Translations under genes and position numbers: made by a program
Origin: Acidimicrobiia bacterium
GTDB taxonomy: Bacteria; Acidobacteriota; Vicinamibacteria; Vicinamibacterales; UBA2999
Direction: 5' to 3'
Length of the DNA stretch: 34,842 nt
Assembly: GCA_016871275.1 (NCBI GenBank)
Contig: VFZG01000037.1
Location: 1-34,842 of the forward strand
Shown here: in pieces, positions 22,642-31,658 of the stretch
Numbering within the stretch: the stretch's first letter is position 1
How the letters are laid out: every line of letters starts with the position of its first letter
Notes under the pieces: model-generated
Seen by the model: only the letters and a program-made list of their open reading frames with translations
Told to the model about the DNA's origin: nothing
The model's database searches: none

Positions 22642-25308
22642 ATGGGCGCTTTGACCCTCGCCACCGCGCTGGCCACCTCGTTGTTCCTGTCGACCGTTGC
22701 CTTCGCCCAATCCACTGCCGCCACCTTGGCCGGCACCGTCGTCGACGAGCAGAAATCCGCGCTGCCCGGCGCCGTCATCACCGTGCGCAATACCGACAGC
22801 GGGCAGGTCCGATCGACGACCAGCGACGAGCGCGGCTCGTTCCGCATCGTCGGGCTGCCGCCGGGCCGCTACGGGCTGACCGCGGAGCTGTCCGGCTTCG
22901 CGCGGCTGGTCCAGCCGGACGTCTCGCTCAGCGTCGCCCAGGAGCTGACGGTCGGCCTGTCGATGCGGCTGGCGGCGCTGGAGGAAGCAGTGACGGTGAC
23001 GGCGGAATTGCCGCTCGTCGAAACCACGCGCTCGGCGCTCGGCACCACGATTACCACCGGCGAGATCGAGGCACTGCCGATTGCCAACCGTAACTTCGCC
23101 AACCTCGCCCAGCTGACCCCGGGCGTGACCAGCACGGCCGGCACCGGCATCTCGTCGGCTGGCCAGCTGACGCGCAACACCACGTTCCTGATCGATGGCC
23201 TCAGCAACGACGACGACTCGGTGGCCGGACAGCGCGGCGGCTTCTCGGTGGACGCCATCAAGGAGTTCATCGTCGTCGCCAACGCGTTCAACGCCGAGTA
23301 CGGCCAGTCGTCGGGCGCGATCATCAGCGTGGTGACGCGCTCGGGCACCAACAAATTCGACGGGCGCGGCTTCTACTACCATCGCGACGACTCGTGGGAC
23401 GCGTCGACCGCGGCGTCGAAGCTGGTGACGCCGGCGCCGCCCAAGTCGCGGCTCGAACAGAAGATCGTGGGCGGATTCTTCGGCGGCCCGATTCGCCGGA
23501 ACCGGGCGTTCTTCTTCGGATCGGTCGAATACACCAGGCAGCTGTCCGAGAATCTGGTGACCTCGCCGACCGCCCGAATCTTCCTGCCCAACGATCCGAT
23601 CGTGTTCGAGCAGCCGACCACCAATCCCCAAGTGCTGGGTAAGGTCGACATGGCCCTGGCGTCGTCGAACACGCTGGCGCTGCGCTACCGCATCGACACC
23701 GATCGGATTGTCGGCACCGGCATCGGCGGCAACAGCACGCGCGAGCGCGGACAGGACCGCGACCGCCGCGACCAGGACTTCGCCGTGCACGACAACTGGG
23801 TGGTGGGCAGCCGCGGCCTCAACGAGTTCCGGATGCAGTTCGCGCGCCGCTACTTCAACTGGGACGTGTCTCGCTACTGCCCGGGATGCCCGACGATCAA
23901 TCGCCCGGGGCTCAATCTCGGCAAGGCCAGCAACATGCCGCAGGGCCGCACCGAGGATCGCATCCAGCTGGCCAACACCTTCAGCTGGCTCGCGCCGGCG
24001 AGCTGGGGCGATCACGCGTTCAAGGTCGGCGTCGACGCCAGCTTCATCGACCTGTTCTCCGAGTTCCACAACAACCTCTACGGCACCTTTACGTTCACCA
24101 CCTCGACGCCGTTCAACCCGGCGGTGGGTGCGACCTATCCGACGCAATACACGCAGAACGTCGGCGATCCGATCGTCCGCCTCAACAACAATATCTACGC
24201 CCTGTTCGCCCAGGATCAGTGGAAGCCGGTCAGCCGGCTGACGATCAACTACGGCGTGCGCTGGGACTATGAAGACGTGGTCGGCATCGCACATGACAAG
24301 AACAACATCGCGCCGCGCCTCGGGCTGGTGTGGGATATCACCGGCAGCGGCAGAACCGTGCTGCGCGCCAACACCGGCATCTACTACGACCAGATCTTCC
24401 TGAACATTCCGCTCAACGCCGAGAACGCGAAGAAGTTCGTGCAGACCCTGATCACCAATCCGGGATTCCCCGACCCGAACGGGCCGAACCCGAATCGCAC
24501 CGGCGGGCCGATCACGCCCATTCCCAGCACCACGCAGTTCTCGCCCGACAACAGGACGCCCTATACACGGCAGGTCACGGCCGGCATTCAGCGGCAGATC
24601 GGCTCGACGTTCTCGATCTCGGCCGACGTCGTGTCCGCGCGTGGCCAGGGGCTGCTGCGATCGATCGACGCGAACTACCCCGACCTCGACGATCCGCTCC
24701 GCCGCCGGCCCAACCCGGCCTTCCAGCGCATCACCGTGGTCCAGACCAAGGGCAACTCCTGGTACACCGCGCTGCAAATGGGCGTCGAGAAGCGGTTCTC
24801 GAACCGGCACAGCTACACCATCGCCTACACGCTGGGGCAAACCGAGCGGGACACCGAGGACTTCAACTTCTTCCCGGTCGATCAGCGCGTCTATCACGCC
24901 GAGCGCGGCCCGGCCAACAACGATGCCCGCCACCGCGTGTCGGCGGCGGTCAGCTACCAGCTGCCGTGGCAGATTCAGGCCAGCACGCTGATCGCGGCGC
25001 GAACCAAGCTGCCCTACAGCATCACCACCGGCGCCGACGACAACCGCGACACTCAGACCAACGACCGGCCGGCCGGCGTAGGCCGCAACGCCGGGCGCGG
25101 CGCCAATCTGTTCCAGGCCGACCTTCGCCTCACCAAGCGGATGCAGCTGCGGGAATTGGACTTCGAGGTGATTGGCGAGGCCTTCAACCTCACCAATCAG
25201 AAGAACTGGACCAACTTCGACGGTAACCAGCGGTCGACCACGTTCGGCCGGCCCGCCAACGGCGAAATGACGCGGCGGGTGCAGCTCGGATTCAGAGTGG
25301 ACTTCTGA
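22642..25308 (+). CDS. TonB-dependent receptor, Oar-like
   Basis: 888 residues from the ATG at 22642, with GGAGG 5 bases upstream and a signal peptide (MGALTLATALATSLFLSTVA, then FAQ). A carboxypeptidase-regulatory domain is at ~27-110 (LAGTVVDEQKSALPGAVITV, then GLPPGRYGLTAELSGFARL). The plug is at ~115-230 (EALPIANRNFANLAQLTPGV, NTTFLIDGLSNDDDS, YGQSSGAIISVVTRSGTNKF). The barrel ends MTRRVQLGFRVDF with a terminal Phe. It is the shortest of the complete receptors here. The PSD1/DUF1552 operon starts 327 bases downstream on the same strand, so a functional link is possible: the receptor may bring in the substrate of that periplasmic module. Substrate unknown. Confidence 0.95.
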   Translation: MGALTLATALATSLFLSTVAFAQSTAATLAGTVVDEQKSALPGAVITVRNTDSGQVRSTTSDERGSFRIVGLPPGRYGLTAELSGFARLVQPDVSLSVAQELTVGLSMRLAALEEAVTVTAELPLVETTRSALGTTITTGEIEALPIANRNFANLAQLTPGVTSTAGTGISSAGQLTRNTTFLIDGLSNDDDSVAGQRGGFSVDAIKEFIVVANAFNAEYGQSSGAIISVVTRSGTNKFDGRGFYYHRDDSWDASTAASKLVTPAPPKSRLEQKIVGGFFGGPIRRNRAFFFGSVEYTRQLSENLVTSPTARIFLPNDPIVFEQPTTNPQVLGKVDMALASSNTLALRYRIDTDRIVGTGIGGNSTRERGQDRDRRDQDFAVHDNWVVGSRGLNEFRMQFARRYFNWDVSRYCPGCPTINRPGLNLGKASNMPQGRTEDRIQLANTFSWLAPASWGDHAFKVGVDASFIDLFSEFHNNLYGTFTFTTSTPFNPAVGATYPTQYTQNVGDPIVRLNNNIYALFAQDQWKPVSRLTINYGVRWDYEDVVGIAHDKNNIAPRLGLVWDITGSGRTVLRANTGIYYDQIFLNIPLNAENAKKFVQTLITNPGFPDPNGPNPNRTGGPITPIPSTTQFSPDNRTPYTRQVTAGIQRQIGSTFSISADVVSARGQGLLRSIDANYPDLDDPLRRRPNPAFQRITVVQTKGNSWYTALQMGVEKRFSNRHSYTIAYTLGQTERDTEDFNFFPVDQRVYHAERGPANNDARHRVSAAVSYQLPWQIQASTLIAARTKLPYSITTGADDNRDTQTNDRPAGVGRNAGRGANLFQADLRLTKRMQLRELDFEVIGEAFNLTNQKNWTNFDGNQRSTTFGRPANGEMTRRVQLGFRVDF

Positions 25309-25635
25309 CGTCCGCGGTGCTGCTGGTTCCCGGATCTCAACTGGGACCCGGCGCCATCGACCCTGTTGGGGACGACGGTGGCGCCACGCGTATCGCGCTC
25401 TGCATCGGTACGCCGGAGCGGCCGCTCGACGTGCAGCCGCCCAAGATCATCGACGCTGCTGTCACAACCGAGGGCGAGTGAGGCCAGGCTGCCCCACCCT
25501 GGGTCCGTGCGCGGAGACCCGCTGGGGGACCTACCCCGGCCTTCTCAGCCCCTCGGGGAACCCACCCCAGGTAAGGGAGGCTGCTAATACGGCTTATCGT
25601 CATCGTGCCCCGCGAATCAGCGTAGAATCAGCGGC
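25309..25635. other. Gap between receptor and PSD1 operon
   Basis: About 327 bases. From ~25365 to the TGA at 25479-25481 the plus strand reads as a gene-like C-terminus (ATRIALCIGTPERPLDVQPP, ending TTEGE) without start or recognised family, probably a remnant. Then GC-rich sequence, a partial REP-like repeat (25573-25601) and a TAGAAT hexamer at 25623-25628 that could be a -10 element very close to the GTG start of the next gene. Confidence 0.35.
25573..25601 (+). repeat. REP-like dispersed repeat, copy F (right end only)
   Basis: Matches AAGGGAGGC, then GCTAATACGG and TATCGTC of the type 1 element, with single-base changes (CTGCTAATACGGCTTATCG). Confidence 0.5.
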
Positions 25636-27948
25636 GTGTCCGTCAAGCGGACCTGGGGCTGGACCGGGGTATTGGCGGCCACCATGGTCCTCGGCCTACC
25701 GGCGCTCATCTTCGCGCGTCAGCCAGCGCCGGCCACGGCGACGGAGTCCGCGGCATTCGTCCAGAAATACTGTTTCGCCTGCCACAACGAAAAGAGCCGC
25801 ACTGCCGGTTTGTCCCTGCAGGGCCTGGCGCTGGACCGCATACCCGAGAAGGCGGACATCTGGGAAAAGGCGTTGCTTAAGCTCCACTCGGACGAGATGC
25901 CGCCCGCGAGTGTGCGCGTCCGCCCGGCGCGTGCCGAGGCCCTGTCGGTCGCGTCGTACCTCGAGGCGACGCTCGATGCCTCCGCGCTTGCGCGCCCGAA
26001 CCCCGGACGCCCGACAGTGCATCGCCTCAATCGCGCCGAGTACAGCAACGCGGTCCGCGATCTGCTCGCCGTCGACGTCAAGCCAGGCAACGGACTTCCG
26101 GTCGACGATTCCGGCTATGGCTTCGACAACATCGGCGAGGTGCTGTCGAGTTCGCCGGTCCTGCTCGAGCGGTACTTGTCGGCCGCGCGCCGAATCAGCC
26201 GGCTTGCGGTCGGCGACTTGACGCAGAAACCGTACGAAAGCATCTACGAGGCGCCGCGCGATCCGTTCAAGGGCGTTCGCAACGAACGCGTGAGCGATGC
26301 CCTGCCATTCGACTCACGCGCGGGCCTCGCCGTGGAGCATTACTTCCCGGTCGATGCCGACTACGTGTTCAAGGTTCGATTCCGCGGGATGCTGCCGAGC
26401 ACCGAGATCCCGGACCCCAATGCCTTCGAAGTCCGTTTGCCGGTGAAGGCCGGCCTGCGCGCCGTCGGCGTCACCTCTCCACGCGACAACACCAAAGCGG
26501 AGATCGAGGGATCCGGCGCTCGCGTGCCGGCGCTGCGCGCGCCGATTCCTGTCGACGTGCGGGTCGACGGCCGTCGCGTGAAGCGCTTCGACGTGCCGGC
26601 GGATACGCTCGAGATCGGCCAGCTGGCGGTTCGTGGGCCGTTCGATGCGACAGGGCGAGGCGACACGCCGAGCCGCGCTCGCATCTTCACGTGCGTGTCG
26701 CCCAACGATGCGTGCGCCCGCACGATCCTGGCCAACCTGTCGCGGCGCGCGTTTCGGCGCCCTGTCACCAATACTGATGTCGATCCGCTGATGTCGCTCT
26801 ACGCGAGCGGCCGCTCGGGTCGCGACTTTGCAGCGGGGATCCAGAACGCCCTGCAGGGGTTGCTCGTCTCACCGGATTTCCTGTTCCGCATCGAGCAGGA
26901 TCCGGCCGGAGCGGTGGCCGGCGAGGCGTACCGCATCAGCGACGTCGAGCTCGCCTCGCGGCTGTCATTTTTCTTATGGAGCAGCATCCCGGACGACGAG
27001 CTGCTGGAGGTGGCGGTGGCCGGCCGCCTGCGCGACCCCGCGGTGCTCGACCGCCAGGTGCGGCGTATGCTGGGCGATCGACGCGGCGACGCGTTGATCG
27101 CGAACTTTGCGGGGCAGTGGCTGCACCTGCGCAACGTCGAGTTGGTTCAACCCAATCCGGTGATCTTCCCGTTCGACGAACAGTTGCGCCAGGCGTTCAT
27201 CGGAGAGACGACGCTCCTCTTTACGAGCGTGGTGCGTGAAGACCGCAGCCTGCTCGATCTCCTGAGCGCCGACTACACATACCTGAATCAGCGGCTCGCC
27301 GAACATTACGGCGTGCCTGGCGTGCACGGATCGCAGTTCCGCCGCGTGCCGGTGGCCGATCCGAATCGCCGCGGCTTGCTCGGGCACGGCAGCATCCTCA
27401 CGTTGACGTCCTATCCGAATCGCACGTCGGTGGTGCAGCGCGGCAAGTGGATACTCGAAAATCTCCTGGCCGCGCCTCCGCCGCCGCCGCCGCCCGACGT
27501 GCCCGCGCTGCAGCCAACGCACAACGGCCAGGCGTTGACGCTGCGTGCGCAGATGGAGCAGCATCGCGCGAATCCAGCGTGTTCGGCGTGCCACGCGCGG
27601 ATGGATCCGATCGGCTTTGCGCTCGAGAACTTCGACGGCGTGGGGCGGTGGCGCACCACGGACGCCGGCGCCTCCATCGATTCGCGAGGCACGCTGCCCG
27701 ACGGCACCGCCTTTCAGGGCGGCGCCGGCCTGACCGATCTGCTGTTGACGCGATACCGCGACGACTTCGTGCGAACCGCCACGGAAAAGTTGTTGACCTA
27801 TGCGCTCGGCCGCGGCGTTGAGTACTACGACCAGCCTGCCATTCGTGCCATCGTGCGCGACGCCGCCGTGAACGACTACCGGTTCTCGTCGCTCGTGTCT
27901 GCCGTCATCAAGAGTCGACCGTTTCAGATGAGGAGAGCTCAGCCATGA
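25636..27948 (+). CDS. PSD1-type periplasmic cytochrome (DUF1587/DUF1592/DUF1588/DUF1585)
   Basis: 770 residues from a GTG start. N-terminal signal anchor or peptide (residues ~8-28). A c-type heme site CFACH (Cys46, Cys49, His50) lies in a PSCyt1-like domain. After it come the usual planctomycete/acidobacterial blocks: DUF1587-like (PTVHRLNRAEYSNAVRDLLA, ~135), a central carbohydrate-binding-like beta region (~225-330), DUF1595 (ARTILANLSRRAFRRPVT, ~355), DUF1592 (ELASRLSFFLWSSIPDDELL, ~440), DUF1588 (YPNRTSVVQRGKWILENLLA, then CSACHARMDPIGFALENFD) and DUF1585 at the end (TEKLLTYALGRGVEYYD). A poly-Pro stretch separates the last parts. The second CxxCH (CSACH) may also bind heme. Proteins of this type occur with a DUF1552 partner, as here. 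Reaction unknown. Confidence 0.93.
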   Translation: MSVKRTWGWTGVLAATMVLGLPALIFARQPAPATATESAAFVQKYCFACHNEKSRTAGLSLQGLALDRIPEKADIWEKALLKLHSDEMPPASVRVRPARAEALSVASYLEATLDASALARPNPGRPTVHRLNRAEYSNAVRDLLAVDVKPGNGLPVDDSGYGFDNIGEVLSSSPVLLERYLSAARRISRLAVGDLTQKPYESIYEAPRDPFKGVRNERVSDALPFDSRAGLAVEHYFPVDADYVFKVRFRGMLPSTEIPDPNAFEVRLPVKAGLRAVGVTSPRDNTKAEIEGSGARVPALRAPIPVDVRVDGRRVKRFDVPADTLEIGQLAVRGPFDATGRGDTPSRARIFTCVSPNDACARTILANLSRRAFRRPVTNTDVDPLMSLYASGRSGRDFAAGIQNALQGLLVSPDFLFRIEQDPAGAVAGEAYRISDVELASRLSFFLWSSIPDDELLEVAVAGRLRDPAVLDRQVRRMLGDRRGDALIANFAGQWLHLRNVELVQPNPVIFPFDEQLRQAFIGETTLLFTSVVREDRSLLDLLSADYTYLNQRLAEHYGVPGVHGSQFRRVPVADPNRRGLLGHGSILTLTSYPNRTSVVQRGKWILENLLAAPPPPPPPDVPALQPTHNGQALTLRAQMEQHRANPACSACHARMDPIGFALENFDGVGRWRTTDAGASIDSRGTLPDGTAFQGGAGLTDLLLTRYRDDFVRTATEKLLTYALGRGVEYYDQPAIRAIVRDAAVNDYRFSSLVSAVIKSRPFQMRRAQP

Positions 27949-29318
27949 TGCTTACCGCCGCTCCGTTGCCGCGCCGGACGTTCCTCCGAGGCCTGGGGGC
28001 AGGCATGGCATTGCCGCTGCTTGATTCAATGGGCCCGACGCTCGCCTTCTCCAACGCGTCGCGACTGGCGCCGCCGCCCATTCGGCTCGGATACGTCTAC
28101 ACGCCCAATGGGATCGTCGGTTGCTCGAGCAAGAGCCCTCGGCCCTTCATGTGGACGCCACGCCGCGTCGGCGCGAATGTCGAGTTCAGCCCGACGATGA
28201 AGCCACTCGAACCCTATCGCGGCGACCTGGTCGTGTTCAGCGGCCTGGCGCAGGCCAATGGCCGCGCGCTCGGCGACGGCCCAGGCGATCACGCCAGGGC
28301 CACCGCGACGTTCCTCACCGGCGTGCACCCATACAAGACTGGCGGCGCGGACTTCCGCCTTGGCGTCTCCGCCGATCAGATCGCGGCCAAGGCCCTTGGT
28401 GCCGAGACGCCGCTGGCCTCATTGGAGCTGGGGCTCGAGCAGCCGCCGCTGGCCGGCAACTGCGACTCCGGCTACACCTGCGCCTACATGGCCATGTCGT
28501 GGCGCTCGGAGACGAGCCCCCTGCCAGCCGAGACCAACCCGCGACTGGTCTTCGAACGGCTGTTCGGCGATGACGAGACCACCGACGCCGCGATTCGTCG
28601 CGAACGGCTGGCGAATCAGCGGAGCGTGCTCGACTACGTGTCGGGCAGCCTGGCGCGGTTGCAGCGGCGCGTCGGCGTCGGCGACCGCCGCAAGCTGGAC
28701 GAGTACCTCGAGTCAGTCCGTGACGTCGAGCGCCGCATTCAGGTGACCGAACACAGCAGCAGACTGGGTGAGGTGCCGACCATCGATCGGCCCAGCGCCG
28801 TCCCTGACGACTACCTCGAGTACTCGCGGCTGATGATGGACCTGCAGGTGCTGGCCTGGCAGACCGACATGACGCGCATCGTGTCGTTCACGATGGGGCG
28901 CGACGGCAGCAATCGTGCCTACCGCGAGATCGGCATCTCCGACGGCCATCACGCCATCTCGCACCACCAGGGCGACGCCGAGCGCCTCGACAAGCTGATG
29001 AAGATCGACGAACTGCACGTCGGCCTGTTCGCCTACCTGCTCGAGAAGCTGCGGACGACGCCGGACGGTGACGGCACGCTGCTCGATCATTCAGTGACGG
29101 TGTTCGGCAGCAGCCTGAGCGAATCGAACCTGCATACCCACGACGAGCTGCCGATCGTGCTGGCCGGCAGCGCCGGCGGTCGCATCAGGGGGAACCGTCA
29201 TCTGGCGTACGCAAAAGAGACGCCGCTCAACAACCTGTTCCTCAACATGTTCGATGCGGCCAACGTTGCTGGCGTGGCCGCCTTTGGCGACAGCACGGGG
29301 CGGCTCAGCGAGCTGTGA
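27945..29318 (+). CDS. DUF1552 family exported protein
   Basis: 457 residues; ATGA overlaps the stop of the PSD1-type gene by four bases. It has a twin-arginine signal (PRRTFLRGLGAGMALPLLDS), suggesting export of a folded protein. The family body contains GYVYTPNGIVG, FSGLAQANGRALGDGPGDHA, TFLTGVHPYKT and QADMTRI-like blocks; late blocks include TMGRDGSNRAYREIGISDGH, HHAISHHQGD and a C-terminal VTVFGSSLSESNLHTHDELP. These resemble the sulfatase/alkaline-phosphatase-like fold of the DUF1501/DUF1552 group, with several conserved His and Asp likely binding metal. It is the standard partner of the DUF1592-type cytochrome. Function unknown. Confidence 0.93.
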   Translation: MMLTAAPLPRRTFLRGLGAGMALPLLDSMGPTLAFSNASRLAPPPIRLGYVYTPNGIVGCSSKSPRPFMWTPRRVGANVEFSPTMKPLEPYRGDLVVFSGLAQANGRALGDGPGDHARATATFLTGVHPYKTGGADFRLGVSADQIAAKALGAETPLASLELGLEQPPLAGNCDSGYTCAYMAMSWRSETSPLPAETNPRLVFERLFGDDETTDAAIRRERLANQRSVLDYVSGSLARLQRRVGVGDRRKLDEYLESVRDVERRIQVTEHSSRLGEVPTIDRPSAVPDDYLEYSRLMMDLQVLAWQTDMTRIVSFTMGRDGSNRAYREIGISDGHHAISHHQGDAERLDKLMKIDELHVGLFAYLLEKLRTTPDGDGTLLDHSVTVFGSSLSESNLHTHDELPIVLAGSAGGRIRGNRHLAYAKETPLNNLFLNMFDAANVAGVAAFGDSTGRLSEL

Positions 29319-30682
29319 TTCGCATGCGCACGAGACTCGCGATCGTCGGCGGCGCTCTGCTGGCGGCCATCACCGTGCCGGCGCCGGCAACGGCGCAGCC
29401 GGCCGGCGATACCGTGATCGACGCTGTCCGCCGTCGCGATGAACGCGCCCTGGCCGCGCTGATTCGCGCCCAGGCTGACATCAATCGTTCGCAGCCGGAC
29501 GGCGCCACCGCGCTCGCCTGGGCGATTCACCTGGGCGAACGCCGGATGGCCGAGACGCTGTTGGGAGCCGGCGCGCGCGTCAACGTGGCGGATGAATACG
29601 GCGAGACGCCGCTGACGTTGGCGGCGGCAAACGGTGACGTGGCGATCATGTATCGCCTGCTGGAGTTGGGCGCCCGTCCCAACGCCGCGCGATGGAACGG
29701 CGAGACGCCCCTGATGATCGCGGCCGGCGCCGGTAGTGTCGACGCGGTCCAGCTTCTCGCCCGACACGGCGCGGAGCTCAACGCCCGCGAACCGCGCCGC
29801 GGTCAAACCGCCCTCGCGTGGGCTGCCGCCGAGGGTCACAGCGCCGTCGTCAAGGCGCTCGTCGACCTTGGCGCCGATCTCGAGGTCACCTCCAATTCTG
29901 GTTTTACGCCGCTGGCATTTGCGGTCGGGAAGGGGGACGTCGACTCCGTTCGACTGCTGCTGGCGTCGGGGCTCGATCCCAACCTCGTGCTGCCGTCAGG
30001 CAACTCGCTGCTGCGGATGGCGATGACCGCCAAACAGACGGCGACGACGCTGGCGTTGATCGAGGGGGGCGCCGACATCAGGACGGTCGACCGCGCCGGC
30101 CTGAGTCCGTTGCATGTCGCGGCCCAGGCCGGCGATGTCAGTGTGGTGAAAGCGCTGCTGGCGCGTGGAGCCAGTGTCAACGCCCGGACGCCACCGGCGA
30201 GAACCGCCGTGAATCGCGATCGAAACGCGGGTCGGGTATTCGTAGGTGGCGGCATGCAGACTCCGCTGATGCAGGCGGCCCAGGCCAATCAACTGCCGGT
30301 GATGCGCGCCCTGGTGGAAGCGGGCGCCGACGCCACGTTGACGTCGGACATCGGTGGCACGCTGTTGATGTTTGCCGCCGGCGGCACCATCGAGACAGCG
30401 GCCTTCGCGTACGAGATCGACCCGCGCGTGGACGGCGTCACGTCTCTCGGGCAGACTCCCATGCACGGCGCCATCAGCGGCGCGGTGCCACGCACGCAGG
30501 CCCAGGTGTGCGAGGTGATTCAATTCCTCGCCGACAAGGGCGCTGCGCTCGATGAACTGGATGCGAGCGGGCGAACCGCGCTCAGCATTGCCGATGGGCC
30601 GCCCATCGACAAGGCGGTGGCCTTGTTGACGTCGCTCATCATCAAATCCGGCAAGACGCCGAAGATACCCTCGCAGCGATGA
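29315..30682 (+). CDS. Exported ankyrin-repeat protein
   Basis: 455 residues from a GTG start whose GTGA overlaps the DUF1552 stop; an ATG three codons later (MRTRLAIVGG) may be the true start. A signal peptide ends near PATAQPAG. About ten ankyrin repeats follow (e.g. DGATALAWAIHLGERRMAET, YGETPLTLAAANGDVAIMYR, GFTPLAFAVGKGDVDSVRLL, GLSPLHVAAQAGDVSVVKAL). A longer linker at ~290-310 (ARTAVNRDRNAGRVFVGGGM) interrupts the array. Ankyrin stacks are protein-binding scaffolds; being exported and coupled to the PSD1/DUF1552 genes, it likely holds that complex or its substrate in the periplasm. Stop overlaps the next start (ATGATG). Confidence 0.92.
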   Translation: MIRMRTRLAIVGGALLAAITVPAPATAQPAGDTVIDAVRRRDERALAALIRAQADINRSQPDGATALAWAIHLGERRMAETLLGAGARVNVADEYGETPLTLAAANGDVAIMYRLLELGARPNAARWNGETPLMIAAGAGSVDAVQLLARHGAELNAREPRRGQTALAWAAAEGHSAVVKALVDLGADLEVTSNSGFTPLAFAVGKGDVDSVRLLLASGLDPNLVLPSGNSLLRMAMTAKQTATTLALIEGGADIRTVDRAGLSPLHVAAQAGDVSVVKALLARGASVNARTPPARTAVNRDRNAGRVFVGGGMQTPLMQAAQANQLPVMRALVEAGADATLTSDIGGTLLMFAAGGTIETAAFAYEIDPRVDGVTSLGQTPMHGAISGAVPRTQAQVCEVIQFLADKGAALDELDASGRTALSIADGPPIDKAVALLTSLIIKSGKTPKIPSQR

Positions 30683-31440
30683 TGGTGCGATCAGCCCGCG
30701 CGGCCAGCCAGCTCATGTGCGCTCTCGCGGCGCTGATCGCGATGGCCCAGCCATACGCGCGCGCGCAGCAGCCGGGCCGCACCGTGGCCGATGGTGTGTT
30801 CACCGACAGGCAGGCGACCCGTGGCGCCGCCGCCTACAGTGCGTCGTGCGCGAGTTGCCACCGCGCCGATCTTGGCGGCGCCGACGGGCCCGCCCTCAAG
30901 GACGAACGCTTCACTCGAACATTCGCAGCGCGCCCGCTGTCGGCGATCTTCGATCGCATTTCGAGAACGATGCCCAGAGCCGCGCCCGGCAGCCTCCCCG
31001 ACGCGGTTTACATGGACATCGTGACGCACTTGCTTCGCGAAAACGGTTTCGCCGCCGGCGCGCACGAACTCACGGCTGACACGCTGGAGTCCGTGGAGGT
31101 CTTGCCGACGCGAGCAAGGCCGCTGCCGCCGGTGGGAGAGTTCTCGTACGTCGAGGTGACCGGATGCCTGGCGCGGGATCAGGATGCGGGATGGATCCTC
31201 GAACGAGCCGGCGATCCAGTCGCGATCACTCCGCGCCTCAACGCCGGCGCGCCGCACGCCGCGCCGGCCGCCGTTCGGCCCGTCGACGGCCGGCGCATCC
31301 AGCTCGTAGATGCAATGGCCTACGAGCCGGAGCGGCATCGCGGTCACCTCATTCGTCTCCGGGGGCTGATCATGGGCGCATCGAACGAGCAGCGCATGAC
31401 GATCAGCGAGCTGGAGACGGTGGCTGCCTCCTGCCGCTGA
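30679..31440 (+). CDS. c-type cytochrome, monoheme, exported
   Basis: 253 residues; its ATG overlaps the end of the ankyrin gene by four bases. The signal peptide is MMVRSARAASQLMCALAALI, cleaving near ARAQQP. Residues ~45-125 are a class I cytochrome c domain with CASCH (Cys57, Cys60, His61) and, as sixth-ligand candidate, Met in SRTMPRAAPGSLP. The C-terminal half (~150-250, VEVTGCLARDQDAGWILERA, ending MTISELETVAASCR) is a small OB-like domain seen in other Acidobacteriota exported proteins, but I cannot name it. It is the last gene of the operon and probably the electron carrier for the PSD1-type cytochrome. Confidence 0.9.
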   Translation: MMVRSARAASQLMCALAALIAMAQPYARAQQPGRTVADGVFTDRQATRGAAAYSASCASCHRADLGGADGPALKDERFTRTFAARPLSAIFDRISRTMPRAAPGSLPDAVYMDIVTHLLRENGFAAGAHELTADTLESVEVLPTRARPLPPVGEFSYVEVTGCLARDQDAGWILERAGDPVAITPRLNAGAPHAAPAAVRPVDGRRIQLVDAMAYEPERHRGHLIRLRGLIMGASNEQRMTISELETVAASCR

Positions 31441-31469
31441 GATTTCGCCGGCGCGCATCCGGGTCCAGG

Positions 31470-31601
31470 TCAGATGTGCTCCACGACCGCGGGGCTGGCG
31501 TAGCCGACGTAGACCAGCGGCGCGGTGAGCGTGCCGGCGGGGAGCGCGGAGGGCGACAGTGGAATCGCCGACTGCAGCACGACATCGCTCGTCCCGCGCC
31601 A
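31470..31601 (-). pseudogene. C-terminal-side fragment with PA-domain-like sequence
   Basis: On the minus strand an open frame ending at the TGA 31470-31472 reads DVVLQSAIPLSPSALPAGTL, then TAPLVYVGYASPAVVEHI. The segment TAPLVYVGYAS resembles the first strand of protease-associated (PA) domains found in M28 and subtilase peptidases. There is no start codon of its own: the frame enters the REP-like repeat C at ~31602. I take it as a gene piece cut by the repeat. Weak family call. Confidence 0.35.
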
Positions 31602-31658
31602 GGGTCTGAGAACAAGGGTTCCGTGAACAGTTGAGGCCGCTAATACGGTCTATCGTCC
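31602..31658 (+). repeat. REP-like dispersed repeat, copy C (type 2, left end missing)
   Basis: Begins at GGGTCTGAGAAC and continues to TATCGTCC with the type 2 centre (TTCCGTGAACAGTTGAGGCC). Its right end supplies, on the minus strand, GGA CGA TAG, the last codons of the gene 31650-32525. Confidence 0.75.

Noticed and set aside
22624-24933. 769-codon minus-strand frame opposite the receptor at 22642
   Set aside because: Same reasoning: antisense shadow without recognisable domains.
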